Assembly: GCF_003202435.1 (NCBI RefSeq)
Contig: NZ_QJHK01000007.1
Span: 62,001 to 126,000 of the forward strand
Direction of reading: 5' to 3'
Source: Flavobacterium cheongpyeongense
Lineage (GTDB): Bacteria; Bacteroidota; Bacteroidia; Flavobacteriales; Flavobacteriaceae
DNA length: 64,000 bases
The notes beneath the pieces were generated by a model. It saw nothing but the letters and a program-made list of their open reading frames with translations, was not told the origin of the DNA and did not search any database. The first letter of the stretch is position 1. Every line of letters begins with the position of its first letter. This document shows, piece after piece, positions 9,016 to 17,928 of this stretch. Position numbers and translations under genes: made by a program.

Positions 9016-9444
9016 ATGGAAGCATTATTAGATTTAGACGCATTCGCGAGAGTCCTAACTGACAAAGGATATAGCGGTTATTTCCATACGCAGGGTGCGC
9101 ATGCCGGAAAGCTCAGAGACAGCATCTCGGAATACCTTGAAAGCTGCCGAAAAGAAGCAGACTGTTTACCCAAAGAGCACTTGCTGCTGACAGGCTACCT
9201 GCAATGGTCGGGCGCGGACAAGCCCAGTGTACGCTGCATTATGCTGGTAAAATACCTGAACGGTAAATTTTCCCTCAACGCAATGGAGGTTGCAAGGAAA
9301 GACCAATTTGGGCAGCTGCTGAAAAAATCGGAACTGACAAACCTGTCTGTGCTATCGGCGCCGAGCGCAGCTCAGGCAGTCGCTTTGGTGAGTGAAGAAC
9401 ACGAGCAAAAAGCAGATAGGTCCGCTAAACGTTTCAAGCTATGA
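9016..9444 (+). CDS. Unrecognised protein inserted between traK and traL
   Basis: A soluble-looking protein of 142 residues with no signal peptide or membrane helix. It begins MEALLDLDAFARVLTDKGYSG, contains a LLLTGYLQWSGADKPSVRC strand-rich stretch and ends with the basic KADRSAKRFKL. I do not recognise a family. It is on the operon strand, 10 nt after traK and 19 nt before traL, so it is expressed with the transfer genes. The ATG at 9016 is preferred over 8995, which would overlap traK. The canonical Bacteroides order has traL directly after traK, so this may be a lineage-specific accessory. Confidence 0.7.
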   Translation: MEALLDLDAFARVLTDKGYSGYFHTQGAHAGKLRDSISEYLESCRKEADCLPKEHLLLTGYLQWSGADKPSVRCIMLVKYLNGKFSLNAMEVARKDQFGQLLKKSELTNLSVLSAPSAAQAVALVSEEHEQKADRSAKRFKL

Positions 9445-9463
9445 AAACAGAAATAATAACGTT

Positions 9464-9733
9464 ATGAAAAATTTAAGAACAAAAATAGACCAGTGGCTGG
9501 AAAAGCTTGATAAGGACTGGGACGCGATGCCTGTAAAAAGGCAGCATCTGGTGATACGGTACTTTTTTGCAGCGTACGTGTTGCTTACCGGAGTTGTCAT
9601 TTTCAATGTCTGCCGTGATACTGCAGCTGCCCGAAATAGCATGGCTGTAGACCATATCGAAAACCCCGCCCCGTCAGGAAAACAAAGTCCGGCGCCTTTG
9701 CAGGATTCCCTAAAGCCTATTTTAAAACAATAA
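9464..9733 (+). CDS. traL: TraL, single-pass membrane protein
   Basis: An 89-residue protein with a short basic cytoplasmic N-terminus (MKNLRTKIDQWLEKLD), one transmembrane helix (about FFAAYVLLTGVVIFNVC) and a proline-rich periplasmic tail. Size, layout and position before traM identify the TraL family. A longer start at 9392 would lie inside the upstream gene and add a non-homologous tail. The gap to traM is 4 nt. Confidence 0.8.
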   Translation: MKNLRTKIDQWLEKLDKDWDAMPVKRQHLVIRYFFAAYVLLTGVVIFNVCRDTAAARNSMAVDHIENPAPSGKQSPAPLQDSLKPILKQ

Positions 9734-9737
9734 GATT

Positions 9738-11024
9738 ATGAAAGACACTAAGAAAAAGGTCAGCCTTCTCTCAGAAGGGACCGGCCAGAGCAGTACCTCG
9801 TTTTTGCCTGATGAAAAAAAGACGGCAGTAGAGCGTTTGAAAAAGCCGCTGATTTTTACCCTGATGGGTATTGTCTGCAGCGGCTGTATGTACTTGATCT
9901 TTAATCCTTCGACAGATAAAAAGCAGATCAAAAACCCCGGGCTAAACGACAGCGTACCTCAGGCAAGCGAATCGGTACTGCAGGCAGATAAGGAGAAAGC
10001 GTATGAGGAGGAAATGCTCGAAGACAAAGAAGAGCAAAAAAAGAACGCGTTAACAACGCTGTCCGATTACTGGCATGAGGATAGCGATCAGCAGAAAGAA
10101 GCCTTGCCTGATCAGGCGGAAGAGCCAAACAATCCGGCACTGAACAGCTACCGTAGTGCCCAAAGCACGCTCGGATCTTTTTATCAGCAGGACAACGGAG
10201 AAACAAAAGAACTGCGCCGGCAGCTCGAGGAGCTCAAAGAGGAACTCGCACAAAAGGATGTTCCCGCCACTGCTACGGTTGATGATCAGCTGGCACTCAT
10301 GGAAAAATCCTATCAGATGGCCGCCAAATATCTTCCCTCAGGAGCCAGCCCCATAGAGCCTGCAGGCAAAAATATTGCTACTCCCACTCCTGAATTACAA
10401 AAGGAGACTTTTGAAGCTTTGATTCCCGCAAAAAAAAGCAGGGTGTCCTCGCTGTACCGCCAAGCGTCCGACAGCGTTTTTCTGGCGGACTGGGATAAAA
10501 ACGGAAACCACGGATTTTATACCGCAGGTAAATCAGCAGAGCTGCAACAGCCAAAAAACAGCGTGAAGGCCTGCGTGCACCAGACCCAGACCATTATCGG
10601 GGAGGCCGGCGTTTCCCTTCGTTTACTGGAGCCTGCCCGGATTTCAGGCCTAACCGTAGCAACAGGTACAATTGTTACGGCGAATGCCAAGATACAGGCA
10701 GGACGACTGCAGCTCAAAGTCACCTCAATCGAACTGGACGGTATTATTATCCCGATGGACATCACCATTTATGATCTGGACGGACAGCAGGGAGTAGCAG
10801 TTCCCTATTCTGCTGAAAGGAATGCCCTTACAGAAATGGCGGGCAATATGAGCCAGCAGTCCGGCACGAGCCTTATGATGACACAGTCTACTGGACAGCA
10901 GATGGCCGCTGATTTGAGCCGGGGCGTAGTCCAGGGCATCTCGGGCTATTTCTCCAAAAAAGTAAGGACACCCAAAGTGACCCTGAAAGCAGGATATCAG
11001 GTCTTGCTGGTGTCTAAAAAATAA
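9738..11024 (+). CDS. traM: TraM, VirB10-like core component
   Basis: A 428-residue protein with a cytoplasmic N-terminus, one transmembrane helix at about residues 34-52 (LIFTLMGIVCSGCMYLIF), a long charged and proline-containing periplasmic stretch with coiled-coil tendency, and a conserved C-terminal domain from about residue 230. This is the layout of VirB10/TrbI energy-sensing proteins that span the periplasm. In Bacteroidetes it is called TraM. The frame is intact. Confidence 0.92.
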   Translation: MKDTKKKVSLLSEGTGQSSTSFLPDEKKTAVERLKKPLIFTLMGIVCSGCMYLIFNPSTDKKQIKNPGLNDSVPQASESVLQADKEKAYEEEMLEDKEEQKKNALTTLSDYWHEDSDQQKEALPDQAEEPNNPALNSYRSAQSTLGSFYQQDNGETKELRRQLEELKEELAQKDVPATATVDDQLALMEKSYQMAAKYLPSGASPIEPAGKNIATPTPELQKETFEALIPAKKSRVSSLYRQASDSVFLADWDKNGNHGFYTAGKSAELQQPKNSVKACVHQTQTIIGEAGVSLRLLEPARISGLTVATGTIVTANAKIQAGRLQLKVTSIELDGIIIPMDITIYDLDGQQGVAVPYSAERNALTEMAGNMSQQSGTSLMMTQSTGQQMAADLSRGVVQGISGYFSKKVRTPKVTLKAGYQVLLVSKK

Positions 11025-11046
11025 CAGCAATCCTAAATAAATTATT

Positions 11047-11940
11047 ATGAAAAATCATTTCAAAACATTTTGGGCAACTGCCCTATTAATGGCCTTTTCA
11101 CTGCCCTTGTCAGCGCAGGAAAACCAAACTGAAAACCTTGATTTCGGAAAGATAGAACCCTACAATATGCAGGTTACCTATGACAAAACTTCGCATCTTA
11201 TTTTCCCGTCGGCTATCCGATATATAGATCTGGGAAGCGAACACCTGATTGCCTCTAAGGCCGAGGATGCGGAAAACGTATTGCGCGTCAAGTCATCGGT
11301 CAAGAATTTTGAAGAAGAAACGAACTTTTCAGTAATTACCGATGACGGCCGTTTTTATAGTTTTACTGTGCAGTACAGCTCCAGCCCGCCCACCCTCAGC
11401 TATGACCTTGTCAACCTACAGAAGTCAATGGACAAAGCAAGAGGAAACGATGTACTCTTTGACGAGCTCGGGAAAACCCCGCCCTCACTGGCTGCACTAA
11501 TTCTGCAAACCATTTACAAAAACAACAAACGAATCGTAAAGCACATTGCATCGCAGAGTTTCGGTGTACAATTCAGCTTAAAGGGAATCTACATCCACAA
11601 TGGCAGGTATTATTTTCATACGCAGCTTGAAAACCGAACCAATGTCCCTTTCGGCATCGATTTTATGAGCTTTAAGGTGATAGACAAAAAAACAGCCAGA
11701 CGCACTGCCGCACAACAGATAATGCTGGTAGCGCTTCGCATGTTCAAGCCCCTTACGGAGATTCCAGGAAAAAGCACAGACCAGAATGTGTTCCTATTGG
11801 ACCAGTTTACCATCGCGGATGATAAGCTGCTGCTTGTTGAGATTTTCGAGAAAAACGGAGGCAGGCACCAGACACTGGAGCTGGAAAATGCAGATCTGGT
11901 AAAAGCAAGGCTGATCAATGACATGCACCTGAAATTGTAG
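11047..11940 (+). CDS. traN: TraN, VirB9-like exported protein (DUF4138)
   Basis: A 297-residue protein with a signal peptide ending near LSAQENQ and a beta-rich body matching DUF4138 (YDKTSHLIFPSAIRYIDLGS is the family hallmark). It is considered the VirB9-equivalent partner of TraM in the core complex at the outer membrane. It is 22 nt from traM and 19 nt from traO, within the operon. Confidence 0.92.
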   Translation: MKNHFKTFWATALLMAFSLPLSAQENQTENLDFGKIEPYNMQVTYDKTSHLIFPSAIRYIDLGSEHLIASKAEDAENVLRVKSSVKNFEEETNFSVITDDGRFYSFTVQYSSSPPTLSYDLVNLQKSMDKARGNDVLFDELGKTPPSLAALILQTIYKNNKRIVKHIASQSFGVQFSLKGIYIHNGRYYFHTQLENRTNVPFGIDFMSFKVIDKKTARRTAAQQIMLVALRMFKPLTEIPGKSTDQNVFLLDQFTIADDKLLLVEIFEKNGGRHQTLELENADLVKARLINDMHLKL

Positions 11941-11959
11941 CAATCCTAAAATTAGAAAA

Positions 11960-12520
11960 ATGAAAAAATATATCTATGCAGTGATGCTGGTAATGACCGG
12001 CATTATTATGACCTACGCACAGCGCATGATCCCGGGACAAAAAGGATTCGAAGTTACTACCGGAACCCTGTCCGGCGATATGCCATGGCGTAATTATTAC
12101 CTGAACCTGGGCATGACCCTAAATGGAAAAAACGGCAATTACCAATTATGGGCACTGGAATACAGCCACCAGTATTCGAAGTACAAGGCCCTGCGCCTGC
12201 CACTGGAAACCTTTACAGCGGAAGGCGGTTACAGTTTTTTCGTGCTGGGCGATGCCCACAGGAATTTTGCCCTGAATGGATCACTTGCTGCCGTTCTGGG
12301 TTATGAGAGCATCAACCGCGGTGAAGCCCTGCTTCAGGACGGGGCAAAAATAATAAGTGACGACAATTTCCTTTACGGGGCTGGTGGACGGCTGTCCCTT
12401 GAAACCTACCTGTCCGACCATTTTGTCCTGCTGCTGCAGGGACGCATCAAAGCAGTGTGGGGCACTGATCTGCAGCAATTCCGTCCGTCAGCTGGTCTGG
12501 GATTAAGGTTTAATTTTTAA
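11960..12520 (+). CDS. traO: TraO, outer-membrane-type protein
   Basis: A 186-residue protein with an N-terminal signal peptide and a body of amphipathic beta strands ending in an aromatic residue (GLGLRFNF), as in small outer-membrane barrels. It contains the family-typical QRMIPGQKGFEVTTGTLSG start of the mature part. Its exact role in conjugation is not established. traQ follows directly; a traP primase gene, found at this point in CTnDOT, is absent. Confidence 0.85.
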   Translation: MKKYIYAVMLVMTGIIMTYAQRMIPGQKGFEVTTGTLSGDMPWRNYYLNLGMTLNGKNGNYQLWALEYSHQYSKYKALRLPLETFTAEGGYSFFVLGDAHRNFALNGSLAAVLGYESINRGEALLQDGAKIISDDNFLYGAGGRLSLETYLSDHFVLLLQGRIKAVWGTDLQQFRPSAGLGLRFNF

Positions 12521-12531
12521 AAAACGACAAG

Positions 12532-12960
12532 ATGAAAGCAATTTTTAAAAGAAGCAAAAGAGCGGTACTGGCAGTGCTGATGTGCTCATTTACCTTGCTG
12601 TCCTGCGATCAGGATAAAATGGAAATACAGCAGGACTTTCCTTTCGAAGTGAAGGTCATGCCGGTGCCCAAAGAAATTGCCAGGGGCAGTACGGCGGAGA
12701 TAAGGATCAGCATAGCGCAAAATAACAGCTATACGGGAGCCGGCTATTTTATCCGTTACTTTCAGTTCGACGGGAACGGAACACTGCAGTATTACGATCA
12801 GCCGCATTACCTCCCCAATGACCTATACCAGCTGAAATCAAGAGAGTTCAGACTTTATTACACCTCACAGTCTTCCGTCTCGCAGTCCTTTGACGTGTGG
12901 ATCTCTGATAATTTCGGGAACGAAAAACAGCTGAGTTTTGAGTTTAACAGCTCTGATTAG
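12532..12960 (+). CDS. traQ: TraQ, conjugation lipoprotein (DUF3872)
   Basis: A 142-residue protein with a lipoprotein signal (lipobox LLSC, Cys25) and a small beta-sandwich-like domain (DUF3872). It is the last gene of the tra operon and is followed after about 25 nt by a strong terminator. It is presumably anchored in the outer membrane facing the periplasm. Its role in transfer is not defined. Confidence 0.85.
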   Translation: MKAIFKRSKRAVLAVLMCSFTLLSCDQDKMEIQQDFPFEVKVMPVPKEIARGSTAEIRISIAQNNSYTGAGYFIRYFQFDGNGTLQYYDQPHYLPNDLYQLKSREFRLYYTSQSSVSQSFDVWISDNFGNEKQLSFEFNSSD

Positions 12961-12986
12961 TGCCTAAAGACTACCAGTGTATATGT

Positions 12987-13020
12987 AATGACCTGCTAAT
13001 AATTAGCAGGTCATTTTTTT
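12987..13020 (+). terminator. Strong terminator closing the tra operon
   Basis: AATGACCTGCTAAT (12987-13000) and ATTAGCAGGTCATT (13002-13015) form a perfect 14-bp stem with T's continuing on the 3' side (to 13020). It is the clearest intrinsic terminator in the left half and separates the transfer genes from cargo. Confidence 0.9.
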
Positions 13021-13109
13021 ACAATGTTTTTTTTAGTACTTTAAATATTTAATTTAACTTCATTATTCTGTACATTCAGATCCAGTTAACATAGAAAAAC
13101 ATCAACACT

Positions 13110-14438
13110 ATGGATATAAGTACAATTGCAGATCTCCTTGATGAATTTGTTTCAGCTGAAAGAGAAATTCTCAATAAGCAGGATATTAAACACCCCACTA
13201 CTATAGGAGCAATGTATGAAGGGCTCACAGAGAGTGTACTGAAAAGATCACTTTTTGAGGGACTGAATCTAAAAGTAATCAAAAACAGCTTTATCACGGG
13301 CTGTGCAACGGAATTTGATGTGATGCTGGTTGAAGGCGAAGGTGAGCGAATCCCCTATACTGAACGGTATAAATACAGGCCTGAACAGGTTATTGCAGTT
13401 ATTCAGGTTAAAAAAAATTTATATTCAAAAGATATAAAAGAAGGTTTCAGCAATTTACAATTTCTTGTAGATAATTATGACCCCGTAACTTCAGAAAATT
13501 TTATTGGAAGGCTGTTTAGGGATGCCTTTAAAACGGTCTGCAGGAAAGATATCACATCATATGAATCAGGTGAACTTACAAAACATGAACATTCCGTTTT
13601 TACTACTTTAAAAATTGAAGCAGTACTGCCAGTTAGAATAATTTGGGGATATAACGGATTCGCAAACGAATTTAGTTTTAGGGAATCATTTTCCAAATAC
13701 TTAGAGGCAAATGTCACAACGGACCTGAACAATATCATTCCCGGATTTGGCCCGCATAATTTCCCGAGTCTAATTTTCAGCGGACAGTACTCCATGATAA
13801 AGCACAATGGGATGCCTTTTGGAAGTACAATAAAAGACGAAAACTGGTGGCCGTTTTATAGTTCAACCTCCTATAATACCACAAAACTTTTTCTTGAAAC
13901 AATCTGGACCAGATTATCCTATAAGTTCGAACACCTTCCCATGAAAATATTTGGAGAAGACCTTACAATGGAACCCGTAAACCGGTTTCTGGACTGCAGG
14001 CTACAGGGAATTGAAGGCAATTATGGATGGCAGTATAGTTACTTTGAATTGAGTAAGAGTTCTTTAAAACAGCATACAGAAGCACTAATCTGGGAGCCTG
14101 CTGAACTGGATATCATACAGCATGCCATTATTGGAGAATTATGCATGAGACAAGAAATTGATCTTGCCGCGGAACAGCAGCTCGAGTTTTTTGTAACACG
14201 TAATGGTGCATACAAATCCCTGAATGACTTTTTAGAAAAACTTAAAAGTACCGGGCTCGTATTTGTTGAAGGCGGTAAATTAAAACTGCTTACTGATAAT
14301 TGCCAGTGCGGGATGCTGCCAAATGGGAAATTTGTAGCCGGGGAAAATAAAAGCGGGCGATTCACAAGGTGGTTTAATAAGGAAATTGCAAAATTACAAC
14401 AACAAAAAAATGACCCTGCCGATAAACTGCAAAAATAA
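13110..14438 (+). CDS. Possible PD-(D/E)XK-type nuclease (DUF6602-like)
   Basis: A 442-residue soluble protein. Residues 30-105 resemble the DUF6602/PD-(D/E)XK core: an EGLTESVLKR helix, then FDVMLVEGE (Asp70) and VIAVIQVKKNL (Gln99-x-Lys101), where most members have ExK. The C-terminal 130 residues look like a helical winged domain and include one Cys-x-Cys (NCQCG). It stands alone after the tra terminator with its own leader. A defence or DNA-processing role is suggested by the fold guess and the location in an accessory slot, not shown. Confidence is good that it is a gene and modest for the fold. Confidence 0.6.
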   Translation: MDISTIADLLDEFVSAEREILNKQDIKHPTTIGAMYEGLTESVLKRSLFEGLNLKVIKNSFITGCATEFDVMLVEGEGERIPYTERYKYRPEQVIAVIQVKKNLYSKDIKEGFSNLQFLVDNYDPVTSENFIGRLFRDAFKTVCRKDITSYESGELTKHEHSVFTTLKIEAVLPVRIIWGYNGFANEFSFRESFSKYLEANVTTDLNNIIPGFGPHNFPSLIFSGQYSMIKHNGMPFGSTIKDENWWPFYSSTSYNTTKLFLETIWTRLSYKFEHLPMKIFGEDLTMEPVNRFLDCRLQGIEGNYGWQYSYFELSKSSLKQHTEALIWEPAELDIIQHAIIGELCMRQEIDLAAEQQLEFFVTRNGAYKSLNDFLEKLKSTGLVFVEGGKLKLLTDNCQCGMLPNGKFVAGENKSGRFTRWFNKEIAKLQQQKNDPADKLQK

Positions 14439-14664
14439 AAACTGTGAATATGACCCGTTCCGGCGGTCTTCTTTTGCTTCTCCTATGTTTGTATAATATA
14501 ATCATAGTGAAGAAGGGCGAGAGCAGATTTTGCTTTAAATAGCCTTATGGTATATTCAAGAAAAGAGACTGCCTCCTCTTCTTTAACCTTTTAGAATCTG
14601 AACAGAATGTAAGGAATTTGCTCATTATGAGTCTAATAGCCAGTATATCCAGTCAGGAGAAAAG
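14439..14664. other. Non-coding stretch left of the IS110 transposase, possible bridge-RNA region
   Basis: This 226-nt stretch has no credible gene. It contains a TATGTTTG element (14484-14491), a small hairpin AGCA/TGCT and a longer AAGAG/CTCTT pair. IS110-group elements encode their guide (bridge) RNA in the non-coding end before the transposase gene, so this is where it would be expected. The left end of the element is not defined because IS110 elements lack clear terminal repeats. Confidence 0.35.
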
Positions 14665-15741
14665 ATGAAGGAAGGTTATCACTTACCTAAACCATATAAG
14701 ATGAAGGTATTATTAAAGCAGACAGTAGGAATTGATGTTGCACAAAATGAATTAGTTGTATCGCTTGGTAGAATGGATGAACAGATCAGCATAGAAGTCT
14801 ATGGCTACAAAGTATTTCCCAATACTAAAAAAGGTTTTTTAAGTCTTGTATCGTGGGTAAATAAACAGACATCAACTACAACAGAAGTACGGTACGTGAT
14901 GGAAGCAACAGGAGTTTACCATGAATCCTTAGCCTACTATCTTTACAGTATTCAAAAACAAGTCAGCATCGTTTTGCCAAACAAGATCAGTAATTATGCA
15001 AAAACACTTGACATAAAAACCATTACTGACAAGAGCGCTTCACAAGCGATTGCTAGATTTGGTTTGGAAAGGCAATTGGAAGTATGGCAACCTCCTTTAA
15101 AAATATTTAATGATTTGAGACAGCTTTGTAGGGAACGTGAGCAGCTTGTACATGAGCGTACAATGTTGAAAAATCAACTGCACGCAGAACGTACTTCTGC
15201 AACTTCAAGTGAAAGCTCAGTTAAACGAACTAAAAAAAGAATAGCTCTTATTGATTTGCAGGAAAAGCAGATAAGAGAAGAAATTGCTATCCTTATCAAA
15301 GGAGATCAAACTCTAGTAGAAAAGATGAAAATAGTATCTTCAATTCCGGGAATTGGAAATCTGACTGCTGTAACAATTATCGCTGAAACCAACGGATTCG
15401 AGTTAATAAAGAATAAAAGACAGTTGGTCAGTTATGCAGGATTAGATGTAAGAGAAAAGACATCTGGAACCTCAGTGAAATCCAAACCTCGAATTTCCAA
15501 GCGGGGTAATAGGAATTTAAGAAAGGTAATGCACTTTCCAGCATTAACTGCAATTAGGACTGATGAAAGGTTCAGAGATATTTTCTTAAGAATGGTTTCA
15601 AGGCATGGTATCAAAATGAAGGCTATAGTTGCCATCCAAAGAAAACTCCTAGAATTGACTTTTATATTATGGAAAAACAATTCTTATTATAATTCAGAAC
15701 ACCAGCATCAAATCATTCCGTTTCAGGAAGTAGCGATGTAA
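14665..15741 (+). CDS. IS110-family transposase
   Basis: A 358-residue transposase with the N-terminal RuvC-like DEDD domain (Asp24 in VGIDVAQNEL, Glu80 in VMEATGVYHE, Asp122 in TDKSAS) and the C-terminal Transposase_20 domain (PGIG near residue 234, then LVSYAGLD and SKRGNRNLRK). A coiled-coil linker joins them. The fourth acidic residue expected three residues after Asp122 is Ala125. A second possible start is the ATG at 14701. The gene is complete, so the insertion may still be active. It lies in the cargo gap between the tra operon and the SulP gene. Confidence 0.9.
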   Translation: MKEGYHLPKPYKMKVLLKQTVGIDVAQNELVVSLGRMDEQISIEVYGYKVFPNTKKGFLSLVSWVNKQTSTTTEVRYVMEATGVYHESLAYYLYSIQKQVSIVLPNKISNYAKTLDIKTITDKSASQAIARFGLERQLEVWQPPLKIFNDLRQLCREREQLVHERTMLKNQLHAERTSATSSESSVKRTKKRIALIDLQEKQIREEIAILIKGDQTLVEKMKIVSSIPGIGNLTAVTIIAETNGFELIKNKRQLVSYAGLDVREKTSGTSVKSKPRISKRGNRNLRKVMHFPALTAIRTDERFRDIFLRMVSRHGIKMKAIVAIQRKLLELTFILWKNNSYYNSEHQHQIIPFQEVAM

Positions 15742-15940
15742 ATAAAGAGAAGCTTAATTCTCTATCGATAATTTGTTTAAGAGGTTGGCTTTAGCTTATA
15801 ACCCCCGAACCATTTTTGGGTTTATTTAAATCTAATATTTAAACTTAGTTTAAAAGTAAAAGGCTGAAATGCATAAAAAAAACATCGAAAACCATAGAAA
15901 AAATCTGATAGCTTTCGATGTAAACTTAAATATACCAATG

Positions 15941-17476
15941 TTACTTATTAGTCATTACTTTGTAGGTAGGATCTTCGATAATATTCACATCTATAACTGT
16001 TTCAGCATTTTTCAGTAACTGTCTGCAATCTTGGCTTAAATGTCGTAAATGTAGTTTTTTACCTTCCTTGTGATACTTCTCCGTAATTTTATTTAAAGCT
16101 TCAATAGCAGACATATCAACTACTTTACTTTCCTTAAAATCAATTACAACTTCATTCGGGTCATTTAGTACGTCAAATTTTTCAATAAATGCGGCAGTAG
16201 AACCAAAGAACAGCGGTCCAAAAATTTCGTAATGCTTTACACCATCTTCATCTACATACTTTCTTGCACGTATTCGTTTGGCACTTTCCCAGGCAAATAC
16301 AAGAGCTGAAATAACTACACCTATCAAAACGGCTAAAGCTAAATTGTGTAATAGTACAGTTATAACTGCTACCAGCATACCAATAAAAATGTCGTGTCGA
16401 GGCATTTTATTAATAATTCGAAAGCTAACCCACTCAAATGTGCCTATAGCTACCATCATCATCACCCCGACTAATGCCGCCATTGGAATTTGTTCTATTA
16501 CAGGACCTGCAACCAGAATGATCAATAAGATTGCAATTGAGGCAATTATTGCAGAAAGTCTGGCTCTTCCACCGGCTCCGATATTCACTAAAGTCTGAGC
16601 AACCATTGCACATCCACCCATTCCTCCGAAGAAACCGTTGGTGATATTTGCTATGCCCTGTGCGGCAGCCTCACGGTTAGATTGTCCTTTTGTGCTGGTT
16701 ATTTCATCAACCATATTAAGCGTTAACAGACTTTCAATCAACCCAACACCTGCCATTACTAAGGCGTAGGGGAAAATAATTTTCAGGGTTTCCAGATTAA
16801 ACGGTATTCCCGGAATATGAAATGATGGCAGTGAACCACCTACTGAAGCTATATCAATTACTTTTTTAGTATCAATACCGAAAAAATATACGATACCGAA
16901 TACAACAATTATCGCTACTAACGATGCAGGAACCGCCTTTGTAAATTTTGGTAATATAAATACAATTGCTATGGTTAACAACGTCAATCCCGCCATTAAA
17001 TAGAGGGCAGAACCCTGCATCCAACCTTCTATTCCGTTTTCTACAACTTTAAATTGAGCTACCTGTGCCATAAAAATGATTACTGCAAGACCGTTTAAGA
17101 AACCATACATTACCGGTTGTGGGATCAAGCGGACAAATTTACCCAGCTTAAAAATTCCTACTGAAAATTGCAGTAGACCTGCTAATATAACCGCAGCAAA
17201 AAGATATTCCACACCATGCGATGCAGCCAATGCAATAAGTACGACTACCGTTGCTCCAGCACCTCCGGAAACCATTCCGGGTCTGCCTCCCAAGATTGCT
17301 GTAACAATACCCATTAAAAAGGCTGCATAAAGCCCTGTCAAAGGCGATAGCCCTGCCAGAATAGCAAAGGATAAAGACTCAGGTATCATCGTCATAGCCA
17401 CTGCAAGACCCGCAAGAATTTCATTTTTGTAATTAATTTTCTGTTTGAAATCAAACAAATTGATAATTTTCTGCAT
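15941..17476 (-). CDS. SulP-family anion transporter with STAS domain
   Basis: A 511-residue membrane protein with about 10-14 helices, including LAGLAVAMTMIPESLSFAILAGLSPLTGLY, the SulP signature, here split for reading around residues 23-52, and a C-terminal STAS domain (about residues 420-505, VVDMSAIEALNKI). Family members move sulfate, bicarbonate or other anions across the inner membrane; the substrate cannot be read from the sequence. It is a single-gene unit facing the IS110 element, with its own promoter 176 nt upstream. The lower GC than the flanking tra and PRTRC genes suggests separate acquisition. Confidence 0.92.
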   Translation of the reverse strand: MQKIINLFDFKQKINYKNEILAGLAVAMTMIPESLSFAILAGLSPLTGLYAAFLMGIVTAILGGRPGMVSGGAGATVVVLIALAASHGVEYLFAAVILAGLLQFSVGIFKLGKFVRLIPQPVMYGFLNGLAVIIFMAQVAQFKVVENGIEGWMQGSALYLMAGLTLLTIAIVFILPKFTKAVPASLVAIIVVFGIVYFFGIDTKKVIDIASVGGSLPSFHIPGIPFNLETLKIIFPYALVMAGVGLIESLLTLNMVDEITSTKGQSNREAAAQGIANITNGFFGGMGGCAMVAQTLVNIGAGGRARLSAIIASIAILLIILVAGPVIEQIPMAALVGVMMMVAIGTFEWVSFRIINKMPRHDIFIGMLVAVITVLLHNLALAVLIGVVISALVFAWESAKRIRARKYVDEDGVKHYEIFGPLFFGSTAAFIEKFDVLNDPNEVVIDFKESKVVDMSAIEALNKITEKYHKEGKKLHLRHLSQDCRQLLKNAETVIDVNIIEDPTYKVMTNK

Positions 17477-17651
17477 AAAGATTTATGTTTAAAGTTGTAA
17501 AATGTAAATAGAAAAGTAGGTACACGAAAGCAAAACCTTCGGATACGACAGAGAAGCCAATAAATTAAAATTGGGAAATATAACAGTTAGCCTAAGATCA
17601 AGGCGGAGTAACTTGAGATGATATTTGTACTGTTCTTTTCATTGAGTTATG

Positions 17652-17682
17652 CAAAAATACATTTTCTAGATATTTTACACAA
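17652..17682 (-). promoter_or_regulatory. Promoter of the SulP gene
   Basis: On the minus strand TATTTTTG (17659-17652) matches the Bacteroidetes -7 element TAnnTTTG, and TTG (17682-17680) lies 20 nt upstream as the -33 element. Transcription would start near 17645 and leave a leader of about 170 nt before the SulP start, long enough for a regulatory structure, although none is recognised. The rest of 17477-17779 shows no gene. Confidence 0.6.
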
Positions 17683-17779
17683 CCTAATGCAAAATAAAAC
17701 TGGAAAAAGTTGTTTTATAACACAGAATCTTTTCTTTGGCCGCTAATGCAGAAAGAAAAGAAGCCCGCCTAAACGAAAA

Positions 17780-17800
17780 AAGGGATGCCGAACATCCCTT
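17780..17800 (-). terminator. Terminator downstream of the PRTRC operon
   Basis: AAGGGATG (17780-17787) pairs with CATCCCTT (17793-17800). Read on the minus strand the stem is followed by TTTTTCGTTT, so it ends minus-strand transcripts coming from the ThiF gene. Confidence 0.75.
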
Positions 17801-17871
17801 AAAAAAAACGCGGCGGGTTTGGTAAAATAGCGGGCACTGCATTTTGGCAAAGCCGCTCCACCGTTTTAAAT

Positions 17872-17914
17872 GCAAAAAGACTGTCCCGCCCGAAGGAAGG
17901 GAGTGTCTTTTTGC
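17872..17914 (-). terminator. Hairpin at the 3' end of the ThiF gene
   Basis: GCAAAAAGAC (17872-17881) and GTCTTTTTGC (17905-17914) are a perfect 10-bp inverted repeat with inner CCC/GGG pairing. It lies 15 nt past the ThiF stop on the minus strand. With its internal T5 it can act as a first terminator ahead of the one at 17780-17800, or protect the 3' end of the mRNA. Confidence 0.6.
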
Positions 17915-17928
17915 CGCCCGATCTGGGC

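Noticed and set aside
14450..14542. A 30-codon open frame upstream of the IS110 transposase
   Set aside because: Too short, unrecognisable composition and lying in the probable guide-RNA region.
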